DNA of 64,000 nt from Gnetum montanum (lineage: Eukaryota; Streptophyta; Gnetopsida; Gnetales; Gnetaceae): NCBI GenBank assembly GCA_015680685.1, contig MNCI01028922.1:613730-677729 (forward strand), written 5' to 3'. Under the pieces are notes generated by a model. The model was given only the letters and a program-made list of their open reading frames with translations. It made no database searches and was not told the DNA's origin. The first letter of the stretch is position 1; each line of letters opens with the position of its first letter. Positions 1 to 11,842 of the stretch are shown one piece after another. Made by a program: the position numbers and the translations under genes.

Positions 1-1250
1 CGAATCTACTTCTAATTTTCCCTAGAAAAAGAGATAGTTCCACAAGAAAACTAGAAATAGAGCAAGATTCGATGGAAATAGACAGAAAAGAAAGTAGATT
101 TGCGTGGACCTCAAATATTTAAACAAGGTAAAATGACACGAGTAAAAACTTCGCAATAAAGCTATCCCAAATTCAATAACTATGAATTGTTCAAACTTCC
201 AAGGCTCAAATAAGCAATTTCTTCAAGAAAATCCTACTATGCTACCAAAAAATTGCTGCGTAAACTACCACGTACAAGACTCCATTTTGGCTAGATAATG
301 GATGTCAACAATTGCATTCAACAAAACCTTCAAAAGACTTGACAATTTTTGATTGAAATACCACGGATTTACTTTAAATATAAAATAAAGCTATTCTGGT
401 CCCATCAAAATACCAAATATTTTCTGAACCTTCTTGACTATTGAATTGTTCAACAGCATGACTACAAGTAGAGGCTCTTTTACAACAATCCCAATAGCAG
501 TTCTTATACGTTGAAAAATAACCAAATTTACTACTAAAATGCTCTTAAGGCTTTCAAACACAAGCACTTCTATGGAAAAATTTTAATAGGAATTTTCAAT
601 CAGGCAACAAGAACAATAAGAGCAATCTAAAAATCCCAAAATTACTTGCCAAGGCTGATACTATCTAAACCACTAGCTAAAAAATTTAAACAAAAACAAA
701 ATAAAAAATAAAAAACATAACTCACAGGACCATGACAAAGAGGCTAAAATCTTTTCTTTAGCAAGTCATCTTACAAGCAATCTTTCACACTTTCTTCTTT
801 ACAAATGCTCTTCTCCCAAGACCCAAAGTGTGTCTTCAAGTGAGAGCCCAAGTGCTAGCTAGTAACCTTCCAAAGTGTGATGCATATTCTCCCTCCCTCT
901 TTTCTTCTTACCCCTGAAGCCTTTTTATAGAGTTCAAAGGTAGTTACATATTCAAAAATATCTTACCTAACTTCTCTCCCAAGTAACTTGCCCAACAAGT
1001 TAGGAAGTATTAACTTAAGAAGTTAGGAAGTTAGGAAGTTAGGAGATATTTAATATTTCTTTTGTGAATAATGAAAAATAATTCCAATAGCTCTATATAA
1101 TTGTTTAAAATTATAGCTCCAATAGCTTTTCATTTTTACTTGTTTAAGATTTTTAAGAATACTATTGAAGCCCTTAGTAATTTTATGAACAAGGTGATGG
1201 TATAATATCTACCTTGGTATAGATGTTGATGGTAGCTAATCTATGTGAAT

Positions 1251-1436
1251 TTATATAAATAATTTATATGCACTTGCACCCGTATAAAAATGGCTGGAAA
1301 CAAAAATGAAAATCCAAAACATCAGTCCGAATGCAAAGGCTCCAGGCTTGGAACTGCCAGCAAATATTTTCAAAATATCCCGCTCCTGCCAAAAATCGTT
1401 ATCTGCGGAAGAAGGCTCTTCCGCTGCATCCGACAT
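1251..1436 (-). pseudogene. Short U3 ORF module starting MSDAAEEPSS
   Basis: This 61-codon ORF starts at an ATG in good context and ends in a hydrophobic stretch (residues about 36-48) that could be a membrane segment. The same module, more decayed, is in the LTRs at 9480-9692 and 18600-18780, where MSDA and DNDFWQ remain readable. It lies upstream of the LTR TATA box. I do not recognise the protein. It may be a captured host exon, or plain U3 sequence that happens to be open. Conservation among LTR copies alone does not show coding function, because LTRs are copied together. Confidence 0.35.
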
Positions 1437-1444
1437 TGTTGTCG

Positions 1445-2400
1445 TGTGGTGTTCGGTTGTTGAAGAGCGGAGGAGAAAGATCTTAAAAAAAATGATGTGT
1501 TGAGCATATGGCCCTAAATATAGGGTTTTAGTTGCCTAGAATTTGTTTTGTTTTGCCCCAAATTCACTTAGGGCCTCCTACATTTTTTTGTTTTTTCGGA
1601 TTGTCCTCTAAATTTCTGCCATTGATTGCAGAGTCAAGGGCGAATGTGCCATGGATCAGAGTATCAGTGAATGACAACATTTGGTATGGTAAGTTAAGAA
1701 TGGCCCTGTAACAGCCAAAAAAATCTCCACATAGTACGTGCATTGTAAAACACAGAGAACGTCCAGGAAGGCATCGAAGGCGGGTGGATCAGCTACATAT
1801 TGGTGGAAAAATTTTGAAACTGAAATTGTTTCTGTTTTGAAAGCAGCAACGGCCATAAGAGCTCTTCCTTCCACCATATTTGAACCTATGTCCCTGCAAG
1901 GTTCTAGTACAACGTGCTCGGCAGGGGGACCACTAATTTGGGATCAAAGACAACAGTCGGGTTTATGTGTAAAAACAGAAGCCATTACAGATCAACAAAC
2001 CTTAGCACTTCTCTACGTCAGTCCCAGTGCGTCACCTTTCCAAAGCATGAGAAATACCATAGTTTAGAGCAATACCATAGTTTAGATCATCATATTTACC
2101 ATTAATAATATCTTTTCCATTTGCAAACATCTACTAATAATTTCCCAATTTTTTATTTCCAGTGCTCTTCTCTTATTTTTTTTACCAGTATCCAAATGAT
2201 CAATTCTTGAATGTATTTCTAACAATGAAGAATTCCTTGCTTGTCAATTCATTCACCATTGGCACATTGTCTCTTGCTATCTTCTACTTACTACCTTTCA
2301 CATGTGCATCATTATTTCCACCAATAATATTATGGTCTCTCTTAGATCCCATACCAATGGTATGAAATAACACATTTACACTCTCCCATTCTAACAATAA
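1445..2400. other. Variable U3 segment of unknown origin
   Basis: This stretch replaces the U3 sequence seen in the other family F LTRs. Both strands carry open stretches of 70-110 codons over about 1656-2067, but neither is recognisable and at least one must be a shadow. It rejoins the family sequence shortly before the LTR end at 2449. Confidence 0.4.
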
Positions 2401-2449
2401 TGTTTAAAATGAATCTTACTATTCCATGAAATGGCCAAATGTTCCAACA

Positions 2450-2560
2450 CCTGTCATGGCCTAAAACTAGCAAATTGCATGGCTCACCATGGCTTAAAAC
2501 TGGCAAATCACATGACCCACCATGGCCTAAAATTAACATATCATTTATAACCATTATGAC
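2450..2560 (-). repeat. Degenerate ~28-bp tandem motif downstream of gene copy C
   Basis: Several copies of a unit resembling CTAGTTTTAGGCCATGGTGG (minus-strand reading) lie just beyond the 3' end of the minus-strand gene. Related units lie just beyond the 3' ends of gene copies A (33735-33845) and B (53200-53310), and beyond the integrase end in element B (43770-44090). Confidence 0.6.
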
Positions 2561-2849
2561 CTAGTTTACATTATGGCCATTTTTCATTAGTTAACCAAAA
2601 TAGCCTATGAAATAAAAAAAATGTAGAACATTAAACTTATATGAAACATTAAACTTTTAAAACATAGAAACCAAATTAAATTTTAAAAATAAGAAGTATC
2701 CAATGTCTACAACATAGTAGCCATGAAATTCTAAATAATAAACTGTCTCTTAACACATAAATGTCTAATACTAGCCATTACATCATCAATAATGTCAAAA
2801 GCTAGAAGTAATGAGATAACCATAGGGAAAATGACCAATAGATGGTAAT
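2561..2849. other. No recognisable feature
   Basis: AT-rich sequence between the tandem motif and the last exon of gene copy C. It is presumably the 3' flank of that gene; I see no ORF or repeat in it. Confidence 0.4.
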
Positions 2850-3769
2850 AAGGGGCTACTGGAGAGGGCTAAGGAGTGCTTCCACCTTCTTCACTGGGGC
2901 CCTTGGTGTCACCTAGTACCTATGCCATAGCAAGACAAAAGTTAATAAATAATCAACAAAATTATGATACAAAACTATAACTTAAAATAAATTAAACTAA
3001 AATACACTAAAATAAATAAAATAAGAACACCTAGAAGGGCTCAAGAGCAACATCTTCTAGTGGAAGATTCTAAACACCAACCACCAAACAATGGAGGATC
3101 TGTTTCCTGGTCATGTGAACCTAGTCCACCTTTCCAAGATTGATTCTTTTAAGAGTGTTGCTATTGTCAACTTCCATCCATATAGGTGGCTCCCATGAAA
3201 ATGTCCTAGTAGTCACCTCTCTCGAAGTAGTAGAGACGTGAGGAGATGGATATCCAACAATGGTAAGGGTGCCTTCAAATAATTTGAAGACATGCTCTAC
3301 CTGAATCCCCCTCATGAATAACTCTAGCTTATTCTGTTTGGTGGAATCCTCATTTTTAACCACTTAAGGTAAGCTTCACACTTAGCCTTATATTTTTTCT
3401 TATGGTTCTTCTATGTCTGGCCCCACTCAAGAACCCAGGCATAGTAGTCTCTCCACTCCTTGGCCTTGTGCACTAGCAAGTCCATATGTAGCTTCTATTT
3501 TGAAACCTCCATAGTAAGGAAAACCTTGCCATAGATGACATTCTAATATTGCATCCATTCACTCTCTTTAGTTTTCAAGGAACTCCTATTAGCCACATGG
3601 GCTCCATAAATTCATTGTGATCCTTGAGATCCCTATTAGCCTCAACCAACCTCTTTTTTTTCCCAATACTACAATGTGTTCCCATAGGAACTCATTGGCA
3701 TGTTGAATTTCCCATGAAGTTTTTCCACATGAAACTACATAATCAATGGAAATTTCATACAAATTACAT
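2850..3769 (-). pseudogene. 3' exons of conserved antisense gene, copy C
   Basis: The minus strand carries the last part of the gene also seen at 28021-33424 and 48183-52974. The motif SCGKTSWE (about 3720) matches SCEKTSWE in copy A. YYAWVLEWGQT (about 3440) matches HYTWVMEWKKT in A. WMEVDNSNTLKRINLGKVDW (about 3125-3185) matches the GIDLGDVDW and GIDLGEEDW motifs in A and B. A short acidic last exon near 2860-2900 follows a GCATAG acceptor. The copy is cut at 3769/19977 by insertion of element F with a GGTAC duplication; reading resumes on the far side. Stops and frameshifts show it is dead. The function is unknown. Confidence 0.7.
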
Positions 3770-5126
3770 GGTACTGTTGGCGACCATTTGGGACACAACC
3801 ACTAACGAGTGTTCTCGAACAGGATTTAGGTGCTTGCTGGTCTCTGGCAACACTAAGGCCTAGATACCTCCAAATAGACTCAGTAGTTAATGTGAGTATG
3901 TGTGTGTGCTGTTGCAGTGTGTAGTTGTGAAAAATGAAATGATTGCGTTGTGTGTAAACTACAAATGACTTATCTTAAAGAGATTCAGCCAACTTTGCCA
4001 AGTACTGTGAGTTGTTGAGAGTTTCTATTTTGTTCAATTGCCTAGTCTATGTGGTCCTTATAATATCTACTTATAACAAATAAAATTTTGCAAAAAAATT
4101 TAAGCAAAAATCTGTGAATCTACTTCTAATTTTCCCCAGAGAAAGAGATAGTTCCACAAGAAAACTAGAAATAGAGCAAGATTCAATGGAAATAGATAGA
4201 AAAGAAAGCAGATTTGTGTAGACCTCAAATATTTAAACAAGGTAAAATGATACGAGTAAACACTTCACAATAAAGCTATCCCAAATTCAATATCTACGAA
4301 TTGTTCAAACCTCTAAGGCTCAAATAAGCAATTTCTTCAAGACAATCCTACTATGCTACCAAAAAATTGCTGTGTAAACTATCACATATAAGACTCCATT
4401 TCGGCTAGATAATGGATGTCAACAATTGCATTCAATAGAACCTTCAAAAGACTTGACAATTTCTGATTGAAATACCACAGAGATTCACTTTAAAGATAAA
4501 ATAAAGCTATTTTGGTCCCATCAAAATACCAAATATTTTCTGAACCCTCTTGACTATTGAATCATTCAACAACATGACTACAAGCAGAGGCTCTCTTACG
4601 ACAATCCCAACAGTAGTTCTTATACATTGTACAATAATCAAATTTACTACTAAAATTCTTTTAAGGCTTTCAAACACAAGCGCTTCTATGGAAAAATTTA
4701 ATAGAAATTTCTATCGTGCAACAAGAACAATAAGAGCAATATAAAAATCCCAAAATTACTTCCCAAGGATGATACTATCTAAACCACTAGCTAAACAATT
4801 TAAACAAAATAAAAAACAATAAGCATAACTCATAGGACTATGAAAAAGAGGTAGAAATATTTTCTTTAGCAAGTCATCTTACAAGCAATCTTTCACAATT
4901 TCTCCTTTACAAGCTCTTCCTAGGACCCAAAGTGTGTCTCCAAGTGATAGCCTCAAGTCCTCAAAAGTGTGTTGCCTTTCCCTTGTGATTGCCCTTTCTT
5001 CTTATCCCTGAAGCCTTTTTATAGGGTTCAAATGGTAGTTACATCCAAAATATCTTTGATAACTTCTCTCCCAAGTAACTTGCCCAACAAGTTAGGAAGT
5101 ATTAACTTAGGAAGTTAGGAAGTTAG

Positions 5127-5953
5127 TGTACTGTCTGAAATTGTCGGTGCCTGGCTAGAATGAAAATGGCACCGAGTGATCCGTAGACTAGTACAGAAGA
5201 CCCTACCTTCGCTTGAGGGTGAGCTGGGATTGATGAAGGTAGAGTACCTTGGGTGGTCTACATGCGGATCAAACAAGGATCTCCCCAAACGTATGCCAAT
5301 GCACAATACGTTGGGTTATATGTAAATGATGTATTAAATGTAAACCAGAACACGAGCATGCAGGGATGTAAACAAGACATAAACTAATATGAATAGAAAC
5401 TTGTAACAAATCTTAGCTAAAAATCTAGGAACAAACAAGAACTATTGCAAATTTTGGCCAAAATACAACAATATTATTGTGTAATGAAAATTACAATGCA
5501 CTGGTCTAGACGCAGTTGTGAATCTGACACAAGGTAGACGAAGAGCCCTGGTGGATGTAGCAGGGTGATGGTGTGCTGGTTTGGGCTATAGGCATTGTGT
5601 GAGGACTGTATGCTCAGCGTGTAGGGTAGAAGTCTAGTGTGCAGGGTGGGTGTTCTTGCTGCTCTAAGTGTGGATCATCCAAATTTTTCAATTTTCGAAC
5701 CTCGATCTGGTCAAAAATCTGGGTTTTTGTATGGGTTTGGGTGCCAAATTTGGTTCTGAGATGGGATGATTGGCTGTGGGATGCTGGAATGTCAGATCGG
5801 GGGACACGTGGAGCATCGACCGGGTGCAAAAGAATGAAGCTTTACAAGCGTGCAACATGCTAGCGTGTACACGCTAGGCGTATACGCTGGGCATGCAGGC
5901 TAGTGTGTGGGCATGAAAACTGCAATTTTGGAGCTTAATCTTGTACATTGGGG
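5127..5953 (-). repeat. 3' LTR of element G, lacking most of U3
   Basis: Aligns with 7455-8288 and then stops at a shared TTGTACA. The partner LTR continues a further ~900 bp through a ~180-bp tandem array. Either this LTR lost the distal part of U3, together with the end of the internal region, or the array expanded in the other LTR. Confidence 0.7.
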
Positions 5954-5995
5954 CAGGAAGGTCACTCCTACATTATTTTGAAGGGGCTGTTGGGG

Positions 5996-6781
5996 CTATA
6001 CTTGTAGGAGGTGAGATAATGTAGCAACTGGAGGAATAGTGGGGATAGGTATATTGAATTGGGTATCAGTCATGGGGAGAGTGGGAACAAGAGTGAATTC
6101 TTGTTGTTGAGGCACATGTGGTTGAGTCATTTTGAATGAATGGAGGGACATAGTCTCCCCTGTAAAAGGATGGAATAACGGGTTCGTGTAAGTATGCAGA
6201 CTGAGAGTATGGTATGATTCCTCGTGTTTGGACTGAGCAACAAAGTCATCCTCCTCTTTTGATTGGGGATTTAGCATGGACTAGTCTAGGGTCTGACTCC
6301 TGGCTAGGAGGAGCTATGAGATGAGCTCGGAGTAGTGCTCTGGGAGAGGGATGATGTCATATGAGGAGGGGATGAACTCATGTCCTCCCTTATTGACAAG
6401 TTTATACTATTTCTTTGCCTCCAGTTCAGTTTGATCTATCACCAAGCCAGCTTGGATCTTTACACATATAAAATTGTACTGTTCTTGTGTTATGACGTTA
6501 AATGATGGATCTTTCCCTTACAGTCTGAGTGATCGGAGAGGTCCCCCATGGGGGTTGACTTCACTGTGGGCCCCTATGGATTGCATGATGGGCATCGACA
6601 TTGTTGTGGGGCCAATGACTTCTGGGGTGGACTTGGTTGAAACATTGGTATTGGCAGTATTCATGATAAAATGGTTGTAAGTGTGACAAGGTGGATGGGA
6701 GACAGTGTTAGTGTGTACAGGTGAGAATTTGGCTAAGTATGAAATGTGTATCCTTATTAGCATACAACCCACAGCATACAC
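5996..6781 (-). pseudogene. Gag leader-like remnant of element G
   Basis: Two minus-strand ORFs (6518-6781, 87 codons; 5996-6277, 93 codons) are rich in Pro, Thr, His and Gln. They resemble in composition the N-terminal part of gag in element A (36687-37159), which is the only reason for the name. There is no capsid core, no zinc knuckle and no protease. The position after the primer site and tandem array fits a gag start in a shortened element. Confidence 0.35.
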
Positions 6782-7265
6782 CTAAGTCTCACAGCGTGTA
6801 GGCTGTCTACACAGCGTGGACCTAGGTTTGGCAGCGTGTAGGCTGTCTACACAGTCTGCACCTAGGTCTGGCAGCGGGTAGCTAAGTTTGGTAGAGTGTA
6901 GGCTGTCTACATAGCATGCACCCAGGTTTGGTAGCGTGAAACTAATTTTGGCTACGTGTAGGCTATCTACACAGCATGCACCTAGGTCTAGCAGCGTGTA
7001 GCTAAGTCTGGCAATGTGTAGGCTATCTACACAGCGTGCACCTAGGTCTGGCAGCATGCAGGCTGTCTACACAGCGTGCACCCAGGTCTGGTAGCGTGCA
7101 ACTAAGTTTGGTAGCGTGTAGGCTGTCTACACAATGTGCATCTAGGTCTAGCAGCATGTAGCTAAGTTTGGTAGTGTGCAGGCTGTCTACAAAGCATGCA
7201 ACTAGGTCCAGTAGCATGCAGCTAAGTTTGGCAGCATACAGGCTATCTACACAGTATGTAGACTA
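6782..7265 (-). repeat. 60-bp tandem array encoding a ~20-residue peptide repeat
   Basis: About eight imperfect units, each near 60 bp, with words such as GGCTGTCTACACAGCGTGCA. A few units are shortened. On the minus strand the array stays open for 91 and 64 codons in overlapping ORFs and reads as repeats of LPDLGARCVDSLHAAKLSYT. It lies directly downstream of the primer site in element orientation. Confidence 0.75.
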
Positions 7266-7430
7266 AATCCCAGCATATAGGCTTTAACAACCAACAAGGC
7301 AGATAGGCAGTGTACAGATAGAGTACAGGCTAGACAATGTGTACGCGCTGAGATTGTAGCAAATATGGCTATATAGAGTGCAGATTTGGTAGGTTTGAAT
7401 GGTGGGTCAGAGTATGTTCAAACAACAGTG

Positions 7431-7449
7431 GGCCCTCCTTCTAGCGTCA
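7431..7449 (-). other. Primer binding site of element G
   Basis: GGCCCTCCTTCTAGCGTCA on the plus strand, five bases before the LTR start at 7455. It matches the sites of elements B (55642-55660) and A (38712-38730) apart from a few bases. The CA at its end replaces the CCA expected from a tRNA 3' end. Confidence 0.75.
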
Positions 7450-7454
7450 TTTTC

Positions 7455-9185
7455 TGTACTGTCTAAAATTTTTGGTGCCTGACTGGAATGAAAATGGCAT
7501 CGAGTGATCCACAGACTAGTACAAAAGACCCTACCTTCACTTGAGGGAAAGCTGGGACTAACAAAGGTAGAGTACCTTGGGTGGTCCGCAGGCAGATTAG
7601 ACAAGGATTTCCCCAAACGTATGCCAATGCACAATAGGTTGGGTTATACATAAACGACGTAGTAAATGTAAACTAGAACGCGAGCGTGCAAGGATGTAAA
7701 TAAGACGTAAACCAATATGAATGGAAACTTGTAAAAAATATTAGTCAAAAATGTAGGAACGAATGATAACTATAGCAAATTTTGGCCAAAATATAGCAAT
7801 ATTATTGCGTAATGAAAATTACAATGCACCAGTCTAGACGTAGTTGTGAATCTGACATAAGGCAGATGAAGAGCCCTGGTGGATGCAGCAGAGTGATGGT
7901 GTACTAGTTTGGGTTGCAGGCACAACGTGAAGACTATATGCTTAGTGTGCAGGGTAGAAGTCTAGCATGCAGGGTGGGTGTTCTCGCTGCTCTAAGTGTG
8001 GATCGCCTAGATTTTTGCCCAGATTTTTCAATTTTTGAACCCCGATCTGGCCAAAAATCTGGGTTTTTGTATGGGTTTGGGCACCACATTTGGATCTGAG
8101 ATGGGATGATTGGTTGTGGGATGATGGAATGTTAGATCAGGTGACACGTGGAGCGTCGACCAGGTGCAAAAGAATGAAGCTTTACAAGCGTGCAACATGC
8201 TAGCATGTACACGCTGGGCGTATACGCCAGGTGTGTAGGCTAGTGTGTGGGCATGAAAACTAAAATTTTGGAGCTTAATCTTGTACACTCAAATTGGATC
8301 CTTGTTTCTTAAGTGTTGCTGGTCCTTCGGGGCATCCAGGAGCTCATTTTGGCTTTATTTTGATAGAGTTTTGTGCACGTTTCTGGTGTGCATGTTGTGG
8401 TGTACGCTGGGCATGTAGGCCAGTGTGTAGGCATGAAACTACCACTTTTCAAGGTCAAAACTTGATTTTTGGGATCCAAGGATGATGCCTGATGGATTCT
8501 CTACCTCTGAGAATTGATTGCCTGTGAAAATCATGATTTGAGTGCCAGTTTTGGTCTATCCATGATGGTACACCCTAGGCATTCAGGCCAGCATGTAGGA
8601 ATGAAAACCCATCATTTGGAGGCCAAAACTTGATTTTTAGGAGTCTAAGAGCTACTGGAGACTTGAGGAAGGCCTTGGGGAGTCTATACCTTCATTTCTG
8701 GCTTGTTTTGGTGAGTTTTTGGCGCTCAAAAGTTGCTACACGCTGAGCTGCACGCTGGGCGTGCACGCTGGCGTGCAGGAATGAAAACACATCATTTGGA
8801 GCCCAAAACTTGATTTTCAGGAGCCTAAGAGCTACTAGGGACCTTGATGAAGGTCTTGGGGGTTTCCAAACACTTACTTTTGGCATGTTTTGGCTCACTT
8901 TTGGGGCCCAAAAGTTTCTGCACGCTGAGCTACAAGCTAGGCATGCAGGCCTGTGTGCAAGAAGTATACTTAGTTAAAACTAAGTGTTTTGAGTTTGAAA
9001 CTTGTAGTTCTTATTGCCAGTTGTTGATGTAGTCTCCAATGGATCTCAGGGAACTTTTACTTGCTTGATTCAACTTAGTTTGCTGCTGTTTGTGAAGCTC
9101 GCAAATTTCGATCATGCTGGGCAGCACCATGACTTAGCTTGGTTCTTGTCCGAAAGTGTTAGGTCCAAATTTTTGTGGTGTTTTA
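7455..9185 (-). repeat. 5' LTR of element G with ~180-bp tandem array
   Basis: The first ~830 bp match the LTR at 5127-5953. From about 8214 to 8990 there are four to five degenerate units spaced about 170-186 bp. Each begins with a variant of TACGCTGGGCATGCAGGCC and contains an AAAACTTGATTTT-like core. The array would lie in U3, upstream of transcription start. Confidence 0.7.
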
Positions 9186-9479
9186 GTTAGGAAGTTAGGA
9201 GAAATATTGCAAATATTGCTTTTGTGAATATTTCTTTTGTGAATAATGAAAAATAAATCTAATAGCTCGATATGATTGTTCTTTTCATTTTTATTTGTTT
9301 AGAATTTTTAAGTTTTGAATACTATTAAAGCCTTGGTTTATGAAAAAGGTGGTGGTAAAAAGATAATACAATATCCACCTTGGTGTAGACATTGGTGGTA
9401 GCGGTAGCCAATCCATGTAAACTTATATTAATAAATTATCTGCATTTTCACCCATGTAAAAGTGATTGGAAACAAAAAT

Positions 9480-10338
9480 TTAAATCCAAAATATGAGGTC
9501 TGAATGTGAAGGCGTAAGGCCTAGAACTGCCAGAAAATATTTCCAAATTATCCCGCTCTGCCAAAAATCGTTATCAACCGCCACCATGGAAGAAGGCTTT
9601 GCCACTGCATCTGACATCGTTGTTGTGTAATGTTTAGTTGTTGGAGAACCAACGGTGTGGGCGCATCTAAAATTCCTATCTATCTCTAGCAAAGAATAGA
9701 CACCTTCCTTGTCCTTGGGAGCACTCAGTGTTTTCTACATATTATCACCCACAATCGCAGACATAGGCGCAGGCACTGTAGAGGAGATCATTTGAACCTC
9801 TGGCTTGGTTTCCTGCACTGCTGATCCACACAGCATGGCTACCAACGTAGCACTTAGAGCATTGAAATACCAGCAACGTGGCAAGTGTGACAACGTTCGC
9901 GGCGTCGGTGATGTTGCCGCCATGCATCATTATACGCAACACAATTTCTACCGCGTACTACTTAACAATGATACCCTTTCTTGAAACCTACTCGCACATC
10001 CATTACCGAGTGTTGTGTGCACTACCTGCATTTTAGCCATTTTTCGCTTATTGGATTTTGCTACAACTTGTTACTTCACAAAACCTATTAAAATGCCTAT
10101 TGTTTCATGCCCTGGCCATGAAATTAGGGTTCACGAATGTGATGGTTACAGATTCATCATTTATCAGTATGTCAAAATAGAGAAACTGAACCTTGTGTGG
10201 CAAGCATTTGATGAAATTACCAAGAGAAATATGAGGTTATCCTGGTGGTTCATAGCATTTTTTACCGACAAGCATAGCTTTCATAGTTCACTTTTGGTTA
10301 CTGTATTGATAAGAACTACAACACTGCTTTTAGAATAA
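9480..10338. pseudogene. Degenerate U3 ORFs of element F, lower LTR
   Basis: This is the counterpart of 18600-19739 in the partner LTR. Minus-strand ORFs (9480-9692, 9735-9923) carry the MSDA/DNDFWQ module and a segment with ISSTVPAPMSAIVGDNM. A plus-strand ORF of 107 codons (10015-10338) contains GYRFIIYQYVKIEKLNL. No product is recognised. Confidence 0.3.
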
Positions 10339-10837
10339 GAAGACCATCTTTCCAGCTTCTAGAAAATGTTTCCCCAATGCCTGAACTATGTCACATTATA
10401 ATACAAGATGCACCTCTATTCCTGAGCTTATTTATCATGGTACATAGCCTCTATCTCTGTTCATTGGTTTCAATTGAATCTGGCCTGGCCTGAGTGAAAA
10501 TCAGGACCGATCCTATCTCCATTAATATTTATCGTTGATATGCTTGTGTGACCAAGCCATGTATATTTCCACGTCCACCACCGCCACTGAACCATATCTG
10601 AGCTCATAAACTGGTTGAATTAAACCCTTTCTAAATGTCCTTCCAATAAGCATCGCATAAATATGCCAAAATATTGCACTCTTTGGTTGTTCTATAAGGT
10701 AAAAAAATATGTGTTTCATCACTGTATGACTTGTATGAATCTTTAGTAAATTCAGGCATATATTTTTTATTCTCTTTCTATTTCTTTTTAAAATAGACTG
10801 AAACTCCTGTTCCATGAAATGGCCAAATGTGCCAACA

Positions 10838-10850
10838 TTTTTGCCCCCCA
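10838..10850 (-). other. Polypurine tract of element F
   Basis: The minus strand reads TGGGGGGCAAAAA immediately before the LTR that ends at 10837. This is the expected plus-strand primer position next to the 3' LTR and confirms minus orientation. Confidence 0.8.
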
Positions 10851-11099
10851 TAAAAATTTAAAGAAACTTGTGCAATCTCATTTCAAAACTGAAACATACT
10901 GAAATTTTCATTGAATTTTTACAGCTGAATAGAAATATTTTTTTGAGGAAAATTCCCATTTAACATAAGGTGTGATGGGATAAAAACCTCATTCCTAAGC
11001 AAAATCAAACTGTACATAACAAACTATACATTATTAAGTCCTTCATGAACTATTCTTGGGATGGAAACTGAATTGTGAGGGTTATCCTAGTGGGAATCC

Positions 11100-11562
11100 T
11101 CATCTCCCTAACTGTTTCATAGGAAATTTTGGATGTGATGAAGGTGGTTCTGTTGTTCTCTGGCTTGATGGAACTCTCACCTTGTTCTACTGGAGCTTTC
11201 TCTTCAGCACTTTTCTCATTTTCTTTTTCAAATGAGCTCCTCTATTCTCCTCCATTGGGTCCTTCATTTTCCTCTTGGGAGAAAAAGGCTTCTCCCCATT
11301 CCCATGAGGATTCTTCATTGGTTGGTTTATCTTCTCTTTTCTCTTCCTCTTTGGTGCAATCTTGGTATTGCCCCCAAACATTGGACTCTATCTCCAAACC
11401 TCTAGTGAGAAAATAAAATTCATCGAACAACCAAGCGATAAAAGCATAATCTTTTGGAGCTCCACAAGATCTAGCCTTTAGGTAAGCCTTCAATACATGC
11501 TCAGGGAAACATCCCATCACATATGGAATAAAAGGCTTTCTCATTGCTCTTCCAAATTCCAT
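11100..11562 (-). CDS. Extra ORF between integrase and 3' LTR of element F
   Basis: The minus strand is open for 106 codons from an ATG at 11562, then continues in another frame to about 11100, with a strongly acidic Glu-rich C-terminal half. The first half is mixed hydrophobic and aromatic (GCFPEHVLKAYLKARSCGAP near residue 17). It lies about 280 bp beyond the end of integrase, in the sense direction. Extra ORFs in this position are known for some plant Ty3/gypsy elements, but I do not recognise this protein. It could also be a remnant of the integrase C-terminal region. Confidence 0.45.
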
Positions 11563-11842
11563 CTCTCTCTTTCAAATTATCTCTCTCTTACTTTCCCTAC
11601 TCAACTTGAATTGAAAGATGATCAAATTTTAGGCAACTTAACCCTATTTTTATAGGTTCTAGAAATTTAAACTTCACCTCAAGATTCTTCAACCAAGTTT
11701 CCTTCTTTTTAGGCATTCTAACCATTTTTCACAATCCTGACTAAGTGGTGGATGATTCACGTTCCCCACTTGTCACACTTGTAGAATTCCACTTGTTTCA
11801 CTTGTAGGCTTCCACTTACCTCACTTGAAGAAAAATTATGTT

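Larger units (their letters stand above)
1..2449 (-). mobile_element. Family F LTR, truncated by window edge
   Basis: This matches the two LTRs of the family F element (3775-10837 and 17010-19976) over its R-U5 part and at its end, where it finishes in the family terminus ending CCAACA. The left end lies outside the window. Coding orientation is minus, because the element on this strand reads from 2449 down. A TATA-like site is at 920-930. The U3 part from about 1450 to 2400 is not the sequence found in the other copies, so this is a distinct U3 variant. No target duplication can be tested because the partner end is missing. Confidence 0.85.
5127..9185 (-). mobile_element. Non-autonomous LTR element G nested in an LTR of F
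   Basis: Two direct repeats starting TGTACTGTCT (5127 and 7455) surround about 1.5 kb of internal DNA with no RT, RNase H or integrase. GTTAG at 5122-5126 and 9186-9190 is the target duplication; the flanks join to give the sequence of the uninterrupted LTR at 17010-19976. The primer site at 7431-7449 touches the right LTR, so the element reads on the minus strand. The outer end is TA rather than CA on the plus strand, one transition from the expected end. The internal region keeps only gag-leader-like ORFs and a 60-bp tandem array. Confidence 0.85.
3775..10837 (-). repeat. 3' LTR of element F, split by element G
   Basis: Begins TGTTGGCGACC and ends GTGCCAACA. Removing the 4,059-bp insertion and one copy of its 5-bp duplication leaves about 3.0 kb, close to the 2,967-bp partner LTR. 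A TATA-like CCTATAAAAAGG lies on the minus strand at 5014-5025. Confidence 0.92.

Noticed and set aside
3624-3863. Plus-strand 79-codon ORF
   Set aside because: It spans the insertion boundary of element F and opposes exons of gene copy C, so it is accidental.
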